Positions 1 through 6,558 of a DNA stretch of 11,845 bases are shown here, in pieces. The DNA comes from JBBDRW01 sp040905265. GTDB taxonomy: Bacteria; Bacteroidota; Rhodothermia; Balneolales; Balneolaceae. The notes under the pieces were generated by a model that saw only the letters and a program-made list of their open reading frames with translations, searched no databases and was not told where the DNA came from. The DNA is taken from positions 1 through 11,845 of the forward strand of contig JBBDRW010000016.1 in assembly GCA_040905265.1 (NCBI GenBank), given 5' to 3'. The translations under genes and the position numbers were made by a program. The number at the start of each line of letters is the position of its first letter. The first letter of the stretch is position 1.

Positions 1-1
1 G

Positions 2-514
2 GAGACATCGGAACTTCCCTGTATGATCTATAACATTCCGGGGCGGACCGGTGTAAGGGTACCGCCTCAGGTGATCCGTACCATTGCGGGGCACCGGAAC
101 TTCTGGAGCGTGAAGGAGGCGAGCGGCAGCATTCGTGAGTATCAACAGTTTCGGCAAGAAGTACCTGAGGTGCCTCTGTTCAGCGGGGATGATGGCCTGC
201 TTCCCTATTTTGCAGCCGCCGGTTGCCGCGGCCTGATATCGGTTGCGTCGAATGTCTGGCCTGAAGCGACCGGCCGTTATGTAGAGATCTGCCTGAACGG
301 TGATCCAAAACAGCTGTTTCCGTTGTGGAAACGGGCTACGGAGATTCTCTTTTCCGCATCCAACCCGATTCCTGCCAAATCTCTTCTCAGGGAGAAAGGG
401 TTGATCAAAACGTCTGTGCTGCGGCCCCCGCTTACTGACCGGGAACTCGACAATCTGGAGGAGCTGCTCAATCTTGATAATGAAATTTCTAATTGGTTAC
501 TTACACAAAAATAG
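2..514 (+). CDS. dapA: 4-hydroxy-tetrahydrodipicolinate synthase, C-terminal part (5' end outside window)
   Basis: DapA condenses pyruvate with aspartate semialdehyde, the first committed step of diaminopimelate/lysine synthesis, in the cytoplasm. The reading frame is open from base 2 and about 170 residues are visible of a family length near 290-300. Visible motifs are YNIPGRTG (Tyr at 29-31, Arg at 44-46), then KEASG, whose Lys (113-115) is the Schiff-base residue, then SGDDG and ISVASN. The spacing from that Tyr to the Lys is 28 residues, the same as Tyr133 to Lys161 in E. coli DapA, and the Arg matches Arg138. The ATG at 23 is internal, because family-like sequence (ending LPCMIYN) is already present before it. 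dapD starts 6 bases after the stop, so the two are very probably cotranscribed. Related aldolases of the NanA/DapA superfamily share the KEASG region, but the dapD neighbour favours DapA. Confidence 0.93.
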   Translation, partial: ETSELPCMIYNIPGRTGVRVPPQVIRTIAGHRNFWSVKEASGSIREYQQFRQEVPEVPLFSGDDGLLPYFAAAGCRGLISVASNVWPEATGRYVEICLNGDPKQLFPLWKRATEILFSASNPIPAKSLLREKGLIKTSVLRPPLTDRELDNLEELLNLDNEISNWLLTQK

Positions 515-520
515 GGACAG

Positions 521-1267
521 ATGGACTGGAAACTTGCGTTAGATAAACTGGAAACCGGAGAATTAAGAGCTGCCGAACCGTCTGGAGAGATCTGGATAGC
601 CAATAAAGAGGTAAAGAGTGCGATTCTCGCAGCTTTCAGAGCGGGTGAAAATGTCTCCTATAAACAGAATTACACCGGGTTTGTGGACAAACACAATCTT
701 GCACCACAGGCTTTCAGTCCGGAGAATGGAGTGCGGCTGGTACCCGGCGGCTCGTCCGTACGCCGAGGTGCTTTTGTGGCTTCGGGAGTCATTATTATGC
801 CGCCGGCATTTGTCAATACAGGCGCGTATGTTGATGAGGGTACGATGGTGGACAGTCATGCGCTTGTCGGGTCCTGTGCACAGATTGGAAAACGGGTTCA
901 CCTCTCGGCAGGTGTTCAGATCGGCGGTGTATTGGAGCCGGTAGGATTGAGCCCGGTCGTCATTGAAGACGACTGTTTTCTGGGAGCCGGTGCTGTAGTG
1001 GTTGAAGGGATTCTGGTTAAGCGGCGTGCGGTACTGGCACCGGGAGTTGTCCTTTCTCGAGCTGTTCCGATCTATGACTGTGTAAACGAGACAATATTGG
1101 AACGGGGTGCTCCCGTTCCGGAAGGGGCTGTAGTCGTTCCTGGAACACGGCCCGCCTCCGGCAAATGGGCAAATGAGCAGGGGTTAAGCCTCGCCTGTCC
1201 ATTGATCGTCAAGTACCGGGATAAAGGAAGTGATGCGAGCCTGGAGCTTGAAGAGGCACTCCGTTAA
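521..1267 (+). CDS. dapD: 2,3,4,5-tetrahydropyridine-2,6-dicarboxylate N-succinyltransferase, short form
   Basis: DapD transfers a succinyl group from succinyl-CoA to tetrahydrodipicolinate in the succinylase branch of diaminopimelate synthesis. The 248 residues hold a short helical N-terminal part (about 1-45) and a left-handed beta-helix of hexapeptide repeats (about 73-210). The core is strongly DapD-like: FVNTGAYVDEGTMVDSHA (97-114), VGSCAQIGKRVHLSAGVQIG (116-135), GGVLEP and VVIEDDCFLGA, and the protein ends with IVKYRD and a final Leu-Arg. It is about 25-30 residues shorter at the N-terminus than the 274-residue E. coli enzyme. Residues 155-163 read GAGAVVVEG where E. coli has GARSEVVEG, so this is a divergent subfamily. 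The start at 521 lies 6 bases after the dapA stop, with a purine-rich AGGGA overlapping that stop. An acetyl-transferring DapH or another hexapeptide acyltransferase is less likely given the long DapD-specific motifs. Confidence 0.9.
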   Translation: MDWKLALDKLETGELRAAEPSGEIWIANKEVKSAILAAFRAGENVSYKQNYTGFVDKHNLAPQAFSPENGVRLVPGGSSVRRGAFVASGVIIMPPAFVNTGAYVDEGTMVDSHALVGSCAQIGKRVHLSAGVQIGGVLEPVGLSPVVIEDDCFLGAGAVVVEGILVKRRAVLAPGVVLSRAVPIYDCVNETILERGAPVPEGAVVVPGTRPASGKWANEQGLSLACPLIVKYRDKGSDASLELEEALR

Positions 1268-1311
1268 ATTTTTTATTGTAAGGAATGGCAGTTTTATGCA
1301 TCATATATCAT

Positions 1312-1350
1312 ATACTCCTCTGAAGGAGGCAAAGCCTCTCAAAAGAGTAT
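1312..1350 (+). other. Nested and competing hairpins in the dapD-ssb gap
   Basis: This stretch folds in more than one way. ATACTC (1312-1317) pairs with GAGTAT (1345-1350), enclosing GAGGC (1326-1330) and GCCTC (1334-1338) around an AAA loop. Alternatively CTCCT (1315-1319) pairs with AGGAG (1324-1328) around CTGA, which uses bases from both arms of the first fold. The region starts 45 bases after the dapD stop and lies about 170 bases before ssb. No T-run follows, so it is not a classical intrinsic terminator. It could belong to the dapD 3' end or to a leader of ssb. The pairings are read directly; any function is inference. Confidence 0.35.
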
Positions 1351-1357
1351 GATTGAG

Positions 1358-1438
1358 ATGACATCAGTGTCATGTCAATTGTGCGATGAGGGGAAATATC
1401 GAGGATTGGCACCGTATGAGTTTGGTTTGCATGACACT
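1358..1438 (+). other. Perfect short hairpin with an alternative long-range pairing upstream of ssb
   Basis: ATGACA (1358-1363) and TGTCAT (1368-1373) form a 6-base-pair stem with a TCAG loop. The right arm lies inside AGTGTCATG (1366-1374), which is fully complementary over 9 bases to CATGACACT (1430-1438). The local hairpin and the long-range pairing cannot form together. As DNA, the short inverted repeat could instead be a protein operator. The sequence does not distinguish these options, and chance is possible for the 9-base match. Confidence 0.3.
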
Positions 1439-1486
1439 TGATCTGATGAATATAACAGGGTGGTGCAACGATTCCGGAGCTATAAT
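1427..1486 (+). promoter_or_regulatory. Candidate promoter elements for ssb
   Basis: Two -10-like boxes lie within 70 bases of the ssb start. TTGCAT (1427-1432) and TATAAC (1451-1456) are separated by 18 bases. A second box, TATAAT (1481-1486), continues into TTTG but has no clear -35 partner. A start from the second box would leave a leader of roughly 25 bases. The first -35 overlaps the CATGACACT pairing arm (1430-1438), so RNA from that promoter would lack the upstream hairpins. This is assigned from motif resemblance only. Confidence 0.3.
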
Positions 1487-1517
1487 TTGAAACTATAAAC
1501 CAACAGGTAGAATTAAT

Positions 1518-1964
1518 ATGAGCAGTTCACTGAATAAGGCAATGATCATAGGGAGGCTGGGCCAGGACCCGGAAGTGCGATATACGCAGTCGAATACAGC
1601 TGTCGCTACTCTGAATCTGGCAACCAATGAACGATTTAAAGACCGGAACGGAGAATTTCAGGAACGAACAGAGTGGCACCGTGTGGTCGCCTGGGGCCGC
1701 CTGGCTGAAATTTGCCAGGAATATCTGAAAAAAGGGTCCCTGGTCTATATAGAAGGGCCGATTCAGACCAGGGAGTGGGAAGACAAGGATGGACAGAAAC
1801 GATATACCACTGAAATCAAGGCATTGACGATGACCATGCTTGACAGCCGTGGAGATGGAGGCGGCGGGGGAATGCAGAACCGTGGCGGCGGAGGCCAAAA
1901 GAGCAGCAGTGCCGTAGATCTGGACGATTCGTTTGACGACATGGACGACGACCTGCCGTTCTGA
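1518..1964 (+). CDS. ssb: Single-stranded DNA-binding protein
   Basis: SSB coats single-stranded DNA during replication, recombination and repair and recruits partner proteins through its C-terminal tip. The 148 residues have the standard bacterial layout. An OB-fold spans about 1-110, with NKAMIIGRLGQDPEVRYT near the N-terminus, then the conserved TEWHRVVAWGRLAEI and YIEGPIQTREW. A flexible Gly-rich linker follows (about 112-127), then an acidic tail ending in DDDLPF, the usual partner-binding tip. Length and order are typical. The ATG at 1518 has AGGTAG at 1505-1510 as a modest ribosome site. The gene stands 250 bases from dapD and 105 from the GldE-like gene. The ssb then gldE-like order is a recurring arrangement in Bacteroidota. 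Confidence 0.97.
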   Translation: MSSSLNKAMIIGRLGQDPEVRYTQSNTAVATLNLATNERFKDRNGEFQERTEWHRVVAWGRLAEICQEYLKKGSLVYIEGPIQTREWEDKDGQKRYTTEIKALTMTMLDSRGDGGGGGMQNRGGGGQKSSSAVDLDDSFDDMDDDLPF

Positions 1965-1999
1965 GGCTCTTTTCACGGAGATGAACCTTATTTTCAAAC

Positions 2000-2026
2000 T
2001 TGGTTTTCGCAGTTTATGTAGATTTG
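2000..2026 (+). promoter_or_regulatory. Bacteroidota-type promoter before the GldE-like gene
   Basis: TAGATTTG (2019-2026) is a perfect match to the TAnnTTTG -7 element of Bacteroidota primary-sigma promoters. TTG at 2000-2002 could be the -33 element, although the 16-base gap is shorter than usual. Transcription would begin around 2033, just before the ATG at 2041 and about 37 bases before the TTG at 2070. The three-gene unit gldE-like/murB/DUF2779 could therefore be transcribed independently of ssb. Confidence 0.4.
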
Positions 2027-2069
2027 AGGAATCCCTGGCCATGTTGAGTTTTAACCAAATACCCGGTTT

Positions 2070-3464
2070 TTGGAATCATTAGACGAACCTCCCAGTTACC
2101 TTCTCTTTACCTTTCTGAACGCAGCTGACCAGGCTGCTGCCCTGGATCTGCTGAGTACAACAGATATTGTCCTTTACCTGATTATTATGGTTTCGGGGCT
2201 TATCCTGAGCGCTCTCTATTCCGGATCGGAAATAGCTTTCTTTTCTCTTGTGAATCAGATGGACAAGCTGGACAGGGATCAAAAACCTGGCGGAAAGGAT
2301 ATGAAAATCATCCGGATGCTGGAAAAACCTCGTCGGTTGCTTGCCACAATCCTGATTGGAAATACCTTCTCCAATATTGCCAGCTCCGTATCTGCAGCTA
2401 TTCTGGCCGGAATGCTCGCTTCCTGGTTTGCCATCCCGGAGATTCTGGTATTTGCGGCTGAGGTTCTTGTTATCACCTTTATGATTCTCATTTTGAGTGA
2501 GATTACTCCGAAAATTATTGCAATCAACAATCCGCTGAAATTTGCACGGAGGTTGTCTGGATTTATCTATGCTCACTTTCTCTTTTTTACGCCAGTTTCC
2601 CGGCTCATAGCGGAGAGTACTCTTGCACTGGAGAAACACCTCCCGAAACCGCCAAACAAGATGACAACGGATGATTTGAGAACCATGGCCGAAGTGAGTG
2701 AAATATCGGGCTCCATCAAGGGGGATGAGCGGGAGATCATCGAAAATGTCATTGAATTTGGCCATACCCTTGTCCGGGAGATCATGACGTCAAGGGTGAA
2801 CATTGTTGCCGTATCGATTGATCACTCTCTCCGGGATGTTATCTCACTTATACAGGATAAGGGCCTCTCGCGAATGCCGCTCTATGAGAATGACCTTGAT
2901 ACCATTCTTGGTGTAATCTACGCGAAAGATGTACTGCCTTATATCAATTCGGACCTGGATACATCTACAATAAATTGGAAGAGTATTGGCAGAAAGGCGC
3001 TCTTTATCCCCTCGACCAAAAAACTGGATGACCTGTTGCGGGACTTTCAACAGGAGAAGACTCACCTTGCAATTGTCGTTGATGAGTATGGTGGTACGGA
3101 AGGCCTGGTTACACTGGATGATATTCTGGAAGAGATTGTCGGTGACATGGGGGATGAATATGATGAGAATGAGGAGAAACTCTTTTCACGCTTTAAAAAC
3201 GGGGTTTATATCTTTGATGCGAAAATTGATCTGGATGATATGGAGGAGATCCTTGATTGTGATATCACTTCCAGTGAAGATGAGTTTGAAACACTTGGCG
3301 GCCTTGTTTATCACCTGACCGAACGAATTCCAAATATCGGAGAAAGGATTACCTACAGAGGGCTTGAGCTGACTGTACACTCTGTTCGTAACAACCGGGT
3401 CAAAAAACTCCGTGTCAAGGTAATTCCCGTTACAAATGAACCATCCAAAGCAGAACTGAACTGA
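2070..3464 (+). CDS. GldE-like CNNM (DUF21)/CBS/CorC-HlyC membrane protein
   Basis: This is a membrane protein of the HlyC/CorC (CNNM) family, whose members are implicated in divalent-cation (Mg/Co) transport. In Bacteroidota the homologue beside ssb is called GldE, linked to gliding. Residues about 32-185 form the DUF21 membrane domain with roughly four hydrophobic segments and the motifs SGSEIAFFSL (51-60), GNTFSN and LSEITPK. A CBS pair spans about 235-360, with the hallmark DEYGGTEGLVTLDDILEEIV (338-357). A CorC/HlyC transporter-associated domain fills about 375-455. The only start available in this frame is TTG at 2070, because TAA at 2052 closes the frame, and it has no ribosome site. 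A well-spaced GAGGA precedes an ATG at 2041 in another frame, so the N-terminus is uncertain. The stop overlaps the murB start by one base. The family is certain; a gliding role is not shown, and no gldD, mutY or other gld gene is visible. Confidence 0.88.
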   Translation: MESLDEPPSYLLFTFLNAADQAAALDLLSTTDIVLYLIIMVSGLILSALYSGSEIAFFSLVNQMDKLDRDQKPGGKDMKIIRMLEKPRRLLATILIGNTFSNIASSVSAAILAGMLASWFAIPEILVFAAEVLVITFMILILSEITPKIIAINNPLKFARRLSGFIYAHFLFFTPVSRLIAESTLALEKHLPKPPNKMTTDDLRTMAEVSEISGSIKGDEREIIENVIEFGHTLVREIMTSRVNIVAVSIDHSLRDVISLIQDKGLSRMPLYENDLDTILGVIYAKDVLPYINSDLDTSTINWKSIGRKALFIPSTKKLDDLLRDFQQEKTHLAIVVDEYGGTEGLVTLDDILEEIVGDMGDEYDENEEKLFSRFKNGVYIFDAKIDLDDMEEILDCDITSSEDEFETLGGLVYHLTERIPNIGERITYRGLELTVHSVRNNRVKKLRVKVIPVTNEPSKAELN

Positions 3465-4534
3465 TGCTTGCCCCTCCGGAAAACTCTGCGGATTGTCCTG
3501 AAATCCTGCAGAATGTATCCCTTAAAGAGTGGAATACACTGCGGGTGGAAGCGTGGGCGGAACGGTTTGTTACTGTCCAAAGCGAGGCGGAGATCAATCA
3601 GTTGAACAGTTGTGAGAAACTTGCCCGTGAGCATCTCTGGATACTGGGTGGTGGGAGCAATGTTCTTTTCAAAGGGGTGATCCGGAAATTGATTATCAAA
3701 AATGAGATCCCTGGCATCACTCTTCAGGAAACAGATCAGAATGAGGTACTGGTTACCGCCGGAGCTGGAGAAAATTGGCACGAACTGGTCACCTGGTGTG
3801 TTGAGAACCGTTATGGTGGAATCGAGAATCTTGCCCTGATTCCTGGTACGGTAGGTGCGGCTCCGATACAGAACATCGGTGCGTATGGCGTTGAGCTTTC
3901 CGGGGTATTTGAATCCCTGCGTGCTTATGATATTCAAACCGGCAGTTTCAGGAAGTTCGGGGTGGATGAATGTCAATTCGGTTATCGGGACAGCTGGTTC
4001 AAACGGCAAACAGAACCCCGGTATTTGATCACCTCGGTAACACTCAGGCTTCAGAAACCGCCTCACGCTGTCGAGTCGGGTTACAAATCGTTGCAGGAGT
4101 GGTTGACACGTGAGAGTATCGCGGAGCCGGACATCGCGGATATCTATCGTGGTGTCGTGGCTATCCGCTCACAGAAGTTGCCCGATCCCCGTATACTGGG
4201 GAATGCCGGCAGCTTTTTCAAGAATCCGATTGTCACCAGGGAGAAGTTTGGGGCTCTCGGAAAAAGGTTTGACGAGATCCCGCACTATCCGGCCGGAGAG
4301 GGAGTTGTGAAACTGCCAGCCGGCTGGCTGATCGAACAGGCCGGCTGGAGAGGTAAGAGATCGGGACGTGTCGGGACATATGAACACCAGGCCCTGGTGA
4401 TTGTAAATCATGGCGGTGCAACCGGGAGCGAGGTCTGGGAGTTTGCAGAAGCGATTCGCCAGTCTGTTCAGGAGCAATTCGGAATAGATCTGACTCCGGA
4501 GGTACAGGTAGTGGGAGATTCAGATGAGTTCTGA
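3464..4534 (+). CDS. murB: UDP-N-acetylenolpyruvoylglucosamine reductase
   Basis: MurB is the cytoplasmic FAD enzyme that uses NADPH to reduce UDP-GlcNAc-enolpyruvate to UDP-MurNAc in peptidoglycan synthesis. The 356 residues begin with the family entry motif KEWNTLRVEA (21-30). The FAD-binding part follows with LGGGSNVLF (61-69), ENLALIPGTVGAAPIQNIGA (121-140) and YGVELS. Catalytic candidates are Arg175 in GYRDSWF, Ser250 in NAGSFFKNP and Glu346 in PEVQVVG, matching E. coli Arg159, Ser229 and Glu325. The region after GYRDSWF resembles the longer, E. coli-type (type I) enzyme. The ATG shares its A with the preceding TGA, so translation is probably coupled to the GldE-like gene; no strong ribosome site is seen. 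The 3' end overlaps the DUF2779 gene by 11 bases. Confidence 0.96.
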   Translation: MLAPPENSADCPEILQNVSLKEWNTLRVEAWAERFVTVQSEAEINQLNSCEKLAREHLWILGGGSNVLFKGVIRKLIIKNEIPGITLQETDQNEVLVTAGAGENWHELVTWCVENRYGGIENLALIPGTVGAAPIQNIGAYGVELSGVFESLRAYDIQTGSFRKFGVDECQFGYRDSWFKRQTEPRYLITSVTLRLQKPPHAVESGYKSLQEWLTRESIAEPDIADIYRGVVAIRSQKLPDPRILGNAGSFFKNPIVTREKFGALGKRFDEIPHYPAGEGVVKLPAGWLIEQAGWRGKRSGRVGTYEHQALVIVNHGGATGSEVWEFAEAIRQSVQEQFGIDLTPEVQVVGDSDEF

Positions 4535-6413
4535 TTCAGCCAACTATCTGACAGGTTACCTGGTCCGTCAAGCTGCGTCTTGTCCGTTAAAACTCTTCTA
4601 TTACCGGAAGTTTTGTGACATTGATTCAGGCGGGGGGTATAAGAACGAAACGAAAAAAGTGATCACTGAAGCGGTTTCGGTGCGATACCCGGGTGGAAAA
4701 CGGGCATCCGGCACACACCAGAAGGCTTTGGAGCAGACCCGTGAATGGCTTCAGGAAGAGAATGTTACGATTTATGGAGGTGTCGTTGCCCGTGAGGGAT
4801 TTCATGCACGCTGTCCAATTCTGGTAAAACGCGGAAACCAGATACTGCTCATTCAGGTACACGGCCGAATATGGAGAGGTGGGCCGCCTGTAGTGACTCG
4901 GGATTCGATAGAACGGTTTGGGATGACCGAATATCTCCGGGAGGCCAGTTATAAAACGTGGCTGATTGAATCGATCTGCCCTGAGTGGACGGTCGATGTG
5001 CGGTTCTGCTTTCCTAGCCGCGACTTCCACTCTGATACAGATCTCCTATACCAAAAGGTGGCATCCCTCCGGTATGAACCATTTTCGGATCAGTTGCAGA
5101 ACCTTTTTGTGGAAGTACCCGCCGGCCCACTGGTCGGCAATGTTATCAACAGTGATCTGTCACTTCCATGCCATCCGTTTTTTCAACAGGTTCCATTTGT
5201 TGAGCAGATTCGGTGGATGCTGAGGAATCTTCGGGGACAGGAGAGGGCGCCGTTTCAGATTACCAGGGCGTGTACAGGTTGTGACTACCGAATTGGCCCG
5301 GAAGAGACGGCGGAGTCAGGTTGCTGGAATGATCATTTGAGCCGTGATGTAGATCAGCCGGATCTCCATGTCTTTGACCTTATCGGACACGGGAACAGAG
5401 AGGCAGTTTCCGGGGATATCTATTTTCAGGAGAGGGCAGAGCCCCCTTCCGGCTATGACAGTCTGGAGGCGGTTCTGGATCAGAAGCAGGCGGTGATCAC
5501 CATGGATCAGCGGCGTGCTCTCCAGATCTTGTCCGCCAGAGGCGAAAGGGTGCCTGCCCAATGGTTGAAAACAAAGCTGGTTCAACGTATTCAATCACTG
5601 GCTCGGCCACTCCACTTTATCGATTTTGAAGCTGCCAGTACGCTCATACCGATGTCTGCCGGCTCCTCCTGTTATGAAGTGGTTCTCTTTCAGTTTTCCT
5701 GCCATACTCTTACAGAAGGAGGGGAGTTGAACCATACACAGTGGGTGGACGAGGAGCCGTCTCGTCATCCGCATCCCTTACTCGTAAACAAGTTGTTGGA
5801 GATTCCAGATATCAGCCGGGGAACCATTGTTCACTATTCACCGTTTGAGAAGCAGGCACTTGAACGGCTGGCCCGAGAGCTTGAATCGGAACAATATGGA
5901 GGAAGTGAACAACCGGAACAGATGAGAAGAATCATTGCCGGCACCGAAACAGGCCAATCGGATCGTTATCTGGATCTGAGCAGGTTCGTTCGCGACTTCT
6001 ATTTTAATTCGGCCATGAGAAACGGCCTGAGCCTGAAGAGTGTACTTAAGAGCCTGCTGGAGTCGAGTCGGGAGGTGCGTGAATATTGTTCACTCCCGCT
6101 TGAAATCAGTGATAAACGGTTTATTTTTGCAGGCCATGACGAGGTGGAAGTGAGGGATCCTTATCGATTGATTCAAACAGCAGAGGAGAGGATCGGGCAC
6201 GGTGTAGAAGCGATGCACGCCTGGCTCTATACGAAGACTCCCCATTGTGGTGAGGAGAAGAGAGAAGAGATATTTCGGGCTCTCAGGCGCTATTGCACAA
6301 TGGATACCATGGCAATGGTGATCCTTTTACGTTTCTGGGAGGGGCTGATCCGTTCGTACGAACCGGGCCATGATCTGATTCTTATGGATCCGGAAGCTCA
6401 CCAAACGGAATAG
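4524..6413 (+). CDS. DUF2779 protein: RecB/Cas4-like domain plus RNase H-fold nuclease-like domain
   Basis: The function is unknown; I recognise the DUF2779 family by pattern. The N-terminal part (about 1-270) resembles a RecB/Cas4-type PD-(D/E)XK module. It has Cys20 in an SCPLKLFYY context, His65 in GTHQKALEQT, and a cysteine set Cys250, Cys253 and Cys267, the one-plus-three layout seen in Cas4, AddB and Dna2 Fe-S domains. Where such domains carry a catalytic Asp and an ExK, this protein reads ARCPIL (Pro98) and IQVHG (Gln111, His113), so this domain is probably not a nuclease. The C-terminal part (about 362-610) is the DUF2779 domain proper: HFIDFEA (Asp367, Glu369), FQFSCH (389-394), VHYSPFE (436-442), YLDLS (Asp484), GLSLKSVL (501-508) and YCTMDTMAM (Asp594). 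This acidic set fits a DEDD/RNase H-like exonuclease fold and looks intact. No signal peptide or membrane segment is seen. GGGAG (4513-4517), 6 bases before the ATG, is a good ribosome site inside the murB end. Substrate and partners cannot be told from sequence. Confidence 0.85.
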   Translation: MSSDSANYLTGYLVRQAASCPLKLFYYRKFCDIDSGGGYKNETKKVITEAVSVRYPGGKRASGTHQKALEQTREWLQEENVTIYGGVVAREGFHARCPILVKRGNQILLIQVHGRIWRGGPPVVTRDSIERFGMTEYLREASYKTWLIESICPEWTVDVRFCFPSRDFHSDTDLLYQKVASLRYEPFSDQLQNLFVEVPAGPLVGNVINSDLSLPCHPFFQQVPFVEQIRWMLRNLRGQERAPFQITRACTGCDYRIGPEETAESGCWNDHLSRDVDQPDLHVFDLIGHGNREAVSGDIYFQERAEPPSGYDSLEAVLDQKQAVITMDQRRALQILSARGERVPAQWLKTKLVQRIQSLARPLHFIDFEAASTLIPMSAGSSCYEVVLFQFSCHTLTEGGELNHTQWVDEEPSRHPHPLLVNKLLEIPDISRGTIVHYSPFEKQALERLARELESEQYGGSEQPEQMRRIIAGTETGQSDRYLDLSRFVRDFYFNSAMRNGLSLKSVLKSLLESSREVREYCSLPLEISDKRFIFAGHDEVEVRDPYRLIQTAEERIGHGVEAMHAWLYTKTPHCGEEKREEIFRALRRYCTMDTMAMVILLRFWEGLIRSYEPGHDLILMDPEAHQTE

Positions 6414-6439
6414 TTGGTGGAAATTACTGTTAAATCAGT

Positions 6440-6451
6440 TTCAACGTTGAA
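6440..6451. promoter_or_regulatory. 12-base perfect palindrome, possible operator
   Basis: TTCAACGTTGAA is its own reverse complement and lies 27 bases after the DUF2779 stop and about 107 bases before the M48 protease start. A position in the only sizeable non-coding stretch before that gene is compatible with an operator. A single 12-base palindrome is weak evidence, and no nearby promoter boxes are clear. A second loose stem, TCCCGG (6470-6475) with CCGGGA (6490-6495) around a 14-base loop, lies just downstream and lacks a T-run. Confidence 0.2.
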
Positions 6452-6558
6452 TTACGTCCGGAACATTTATCCCGGCCTTAACTATGATTCCGGGAGTATG
6501 TGGATTGTCTGAATCCGTTGATGTACCAGTGTCGAGTCAACCATAAAAGGAAAACAGA

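Noticed and set aside
1268..1311. Intrinsic terminator directly after dapD
   Set aside because: There is a T-rich run (1269-1274) but no stem in front of it, so the order needed for an intrinsic terminator is missing.
1527..2042. 171-codon minus-strand frame opposite ssb
   Set aside because: It is fully explained by ssb on the other strand; no ribosome site or recognisable motif.
2079..2765. 228-codon minus-strand frame opposite the GldE-like gene
   Set aside because: It is antisense to the conserved DUF21 membrane segments and its product has a low-complexity, His/Gln/Asn-rich look without domains.
3353..4066. 237-codon open frame on the minus strand across murB
   Set aside because: It lies opposite clear murB motifs (catalytic Arg175 region, FAD-binding segments) and its translation shows no family pattern; it is a shadow of the real gene.
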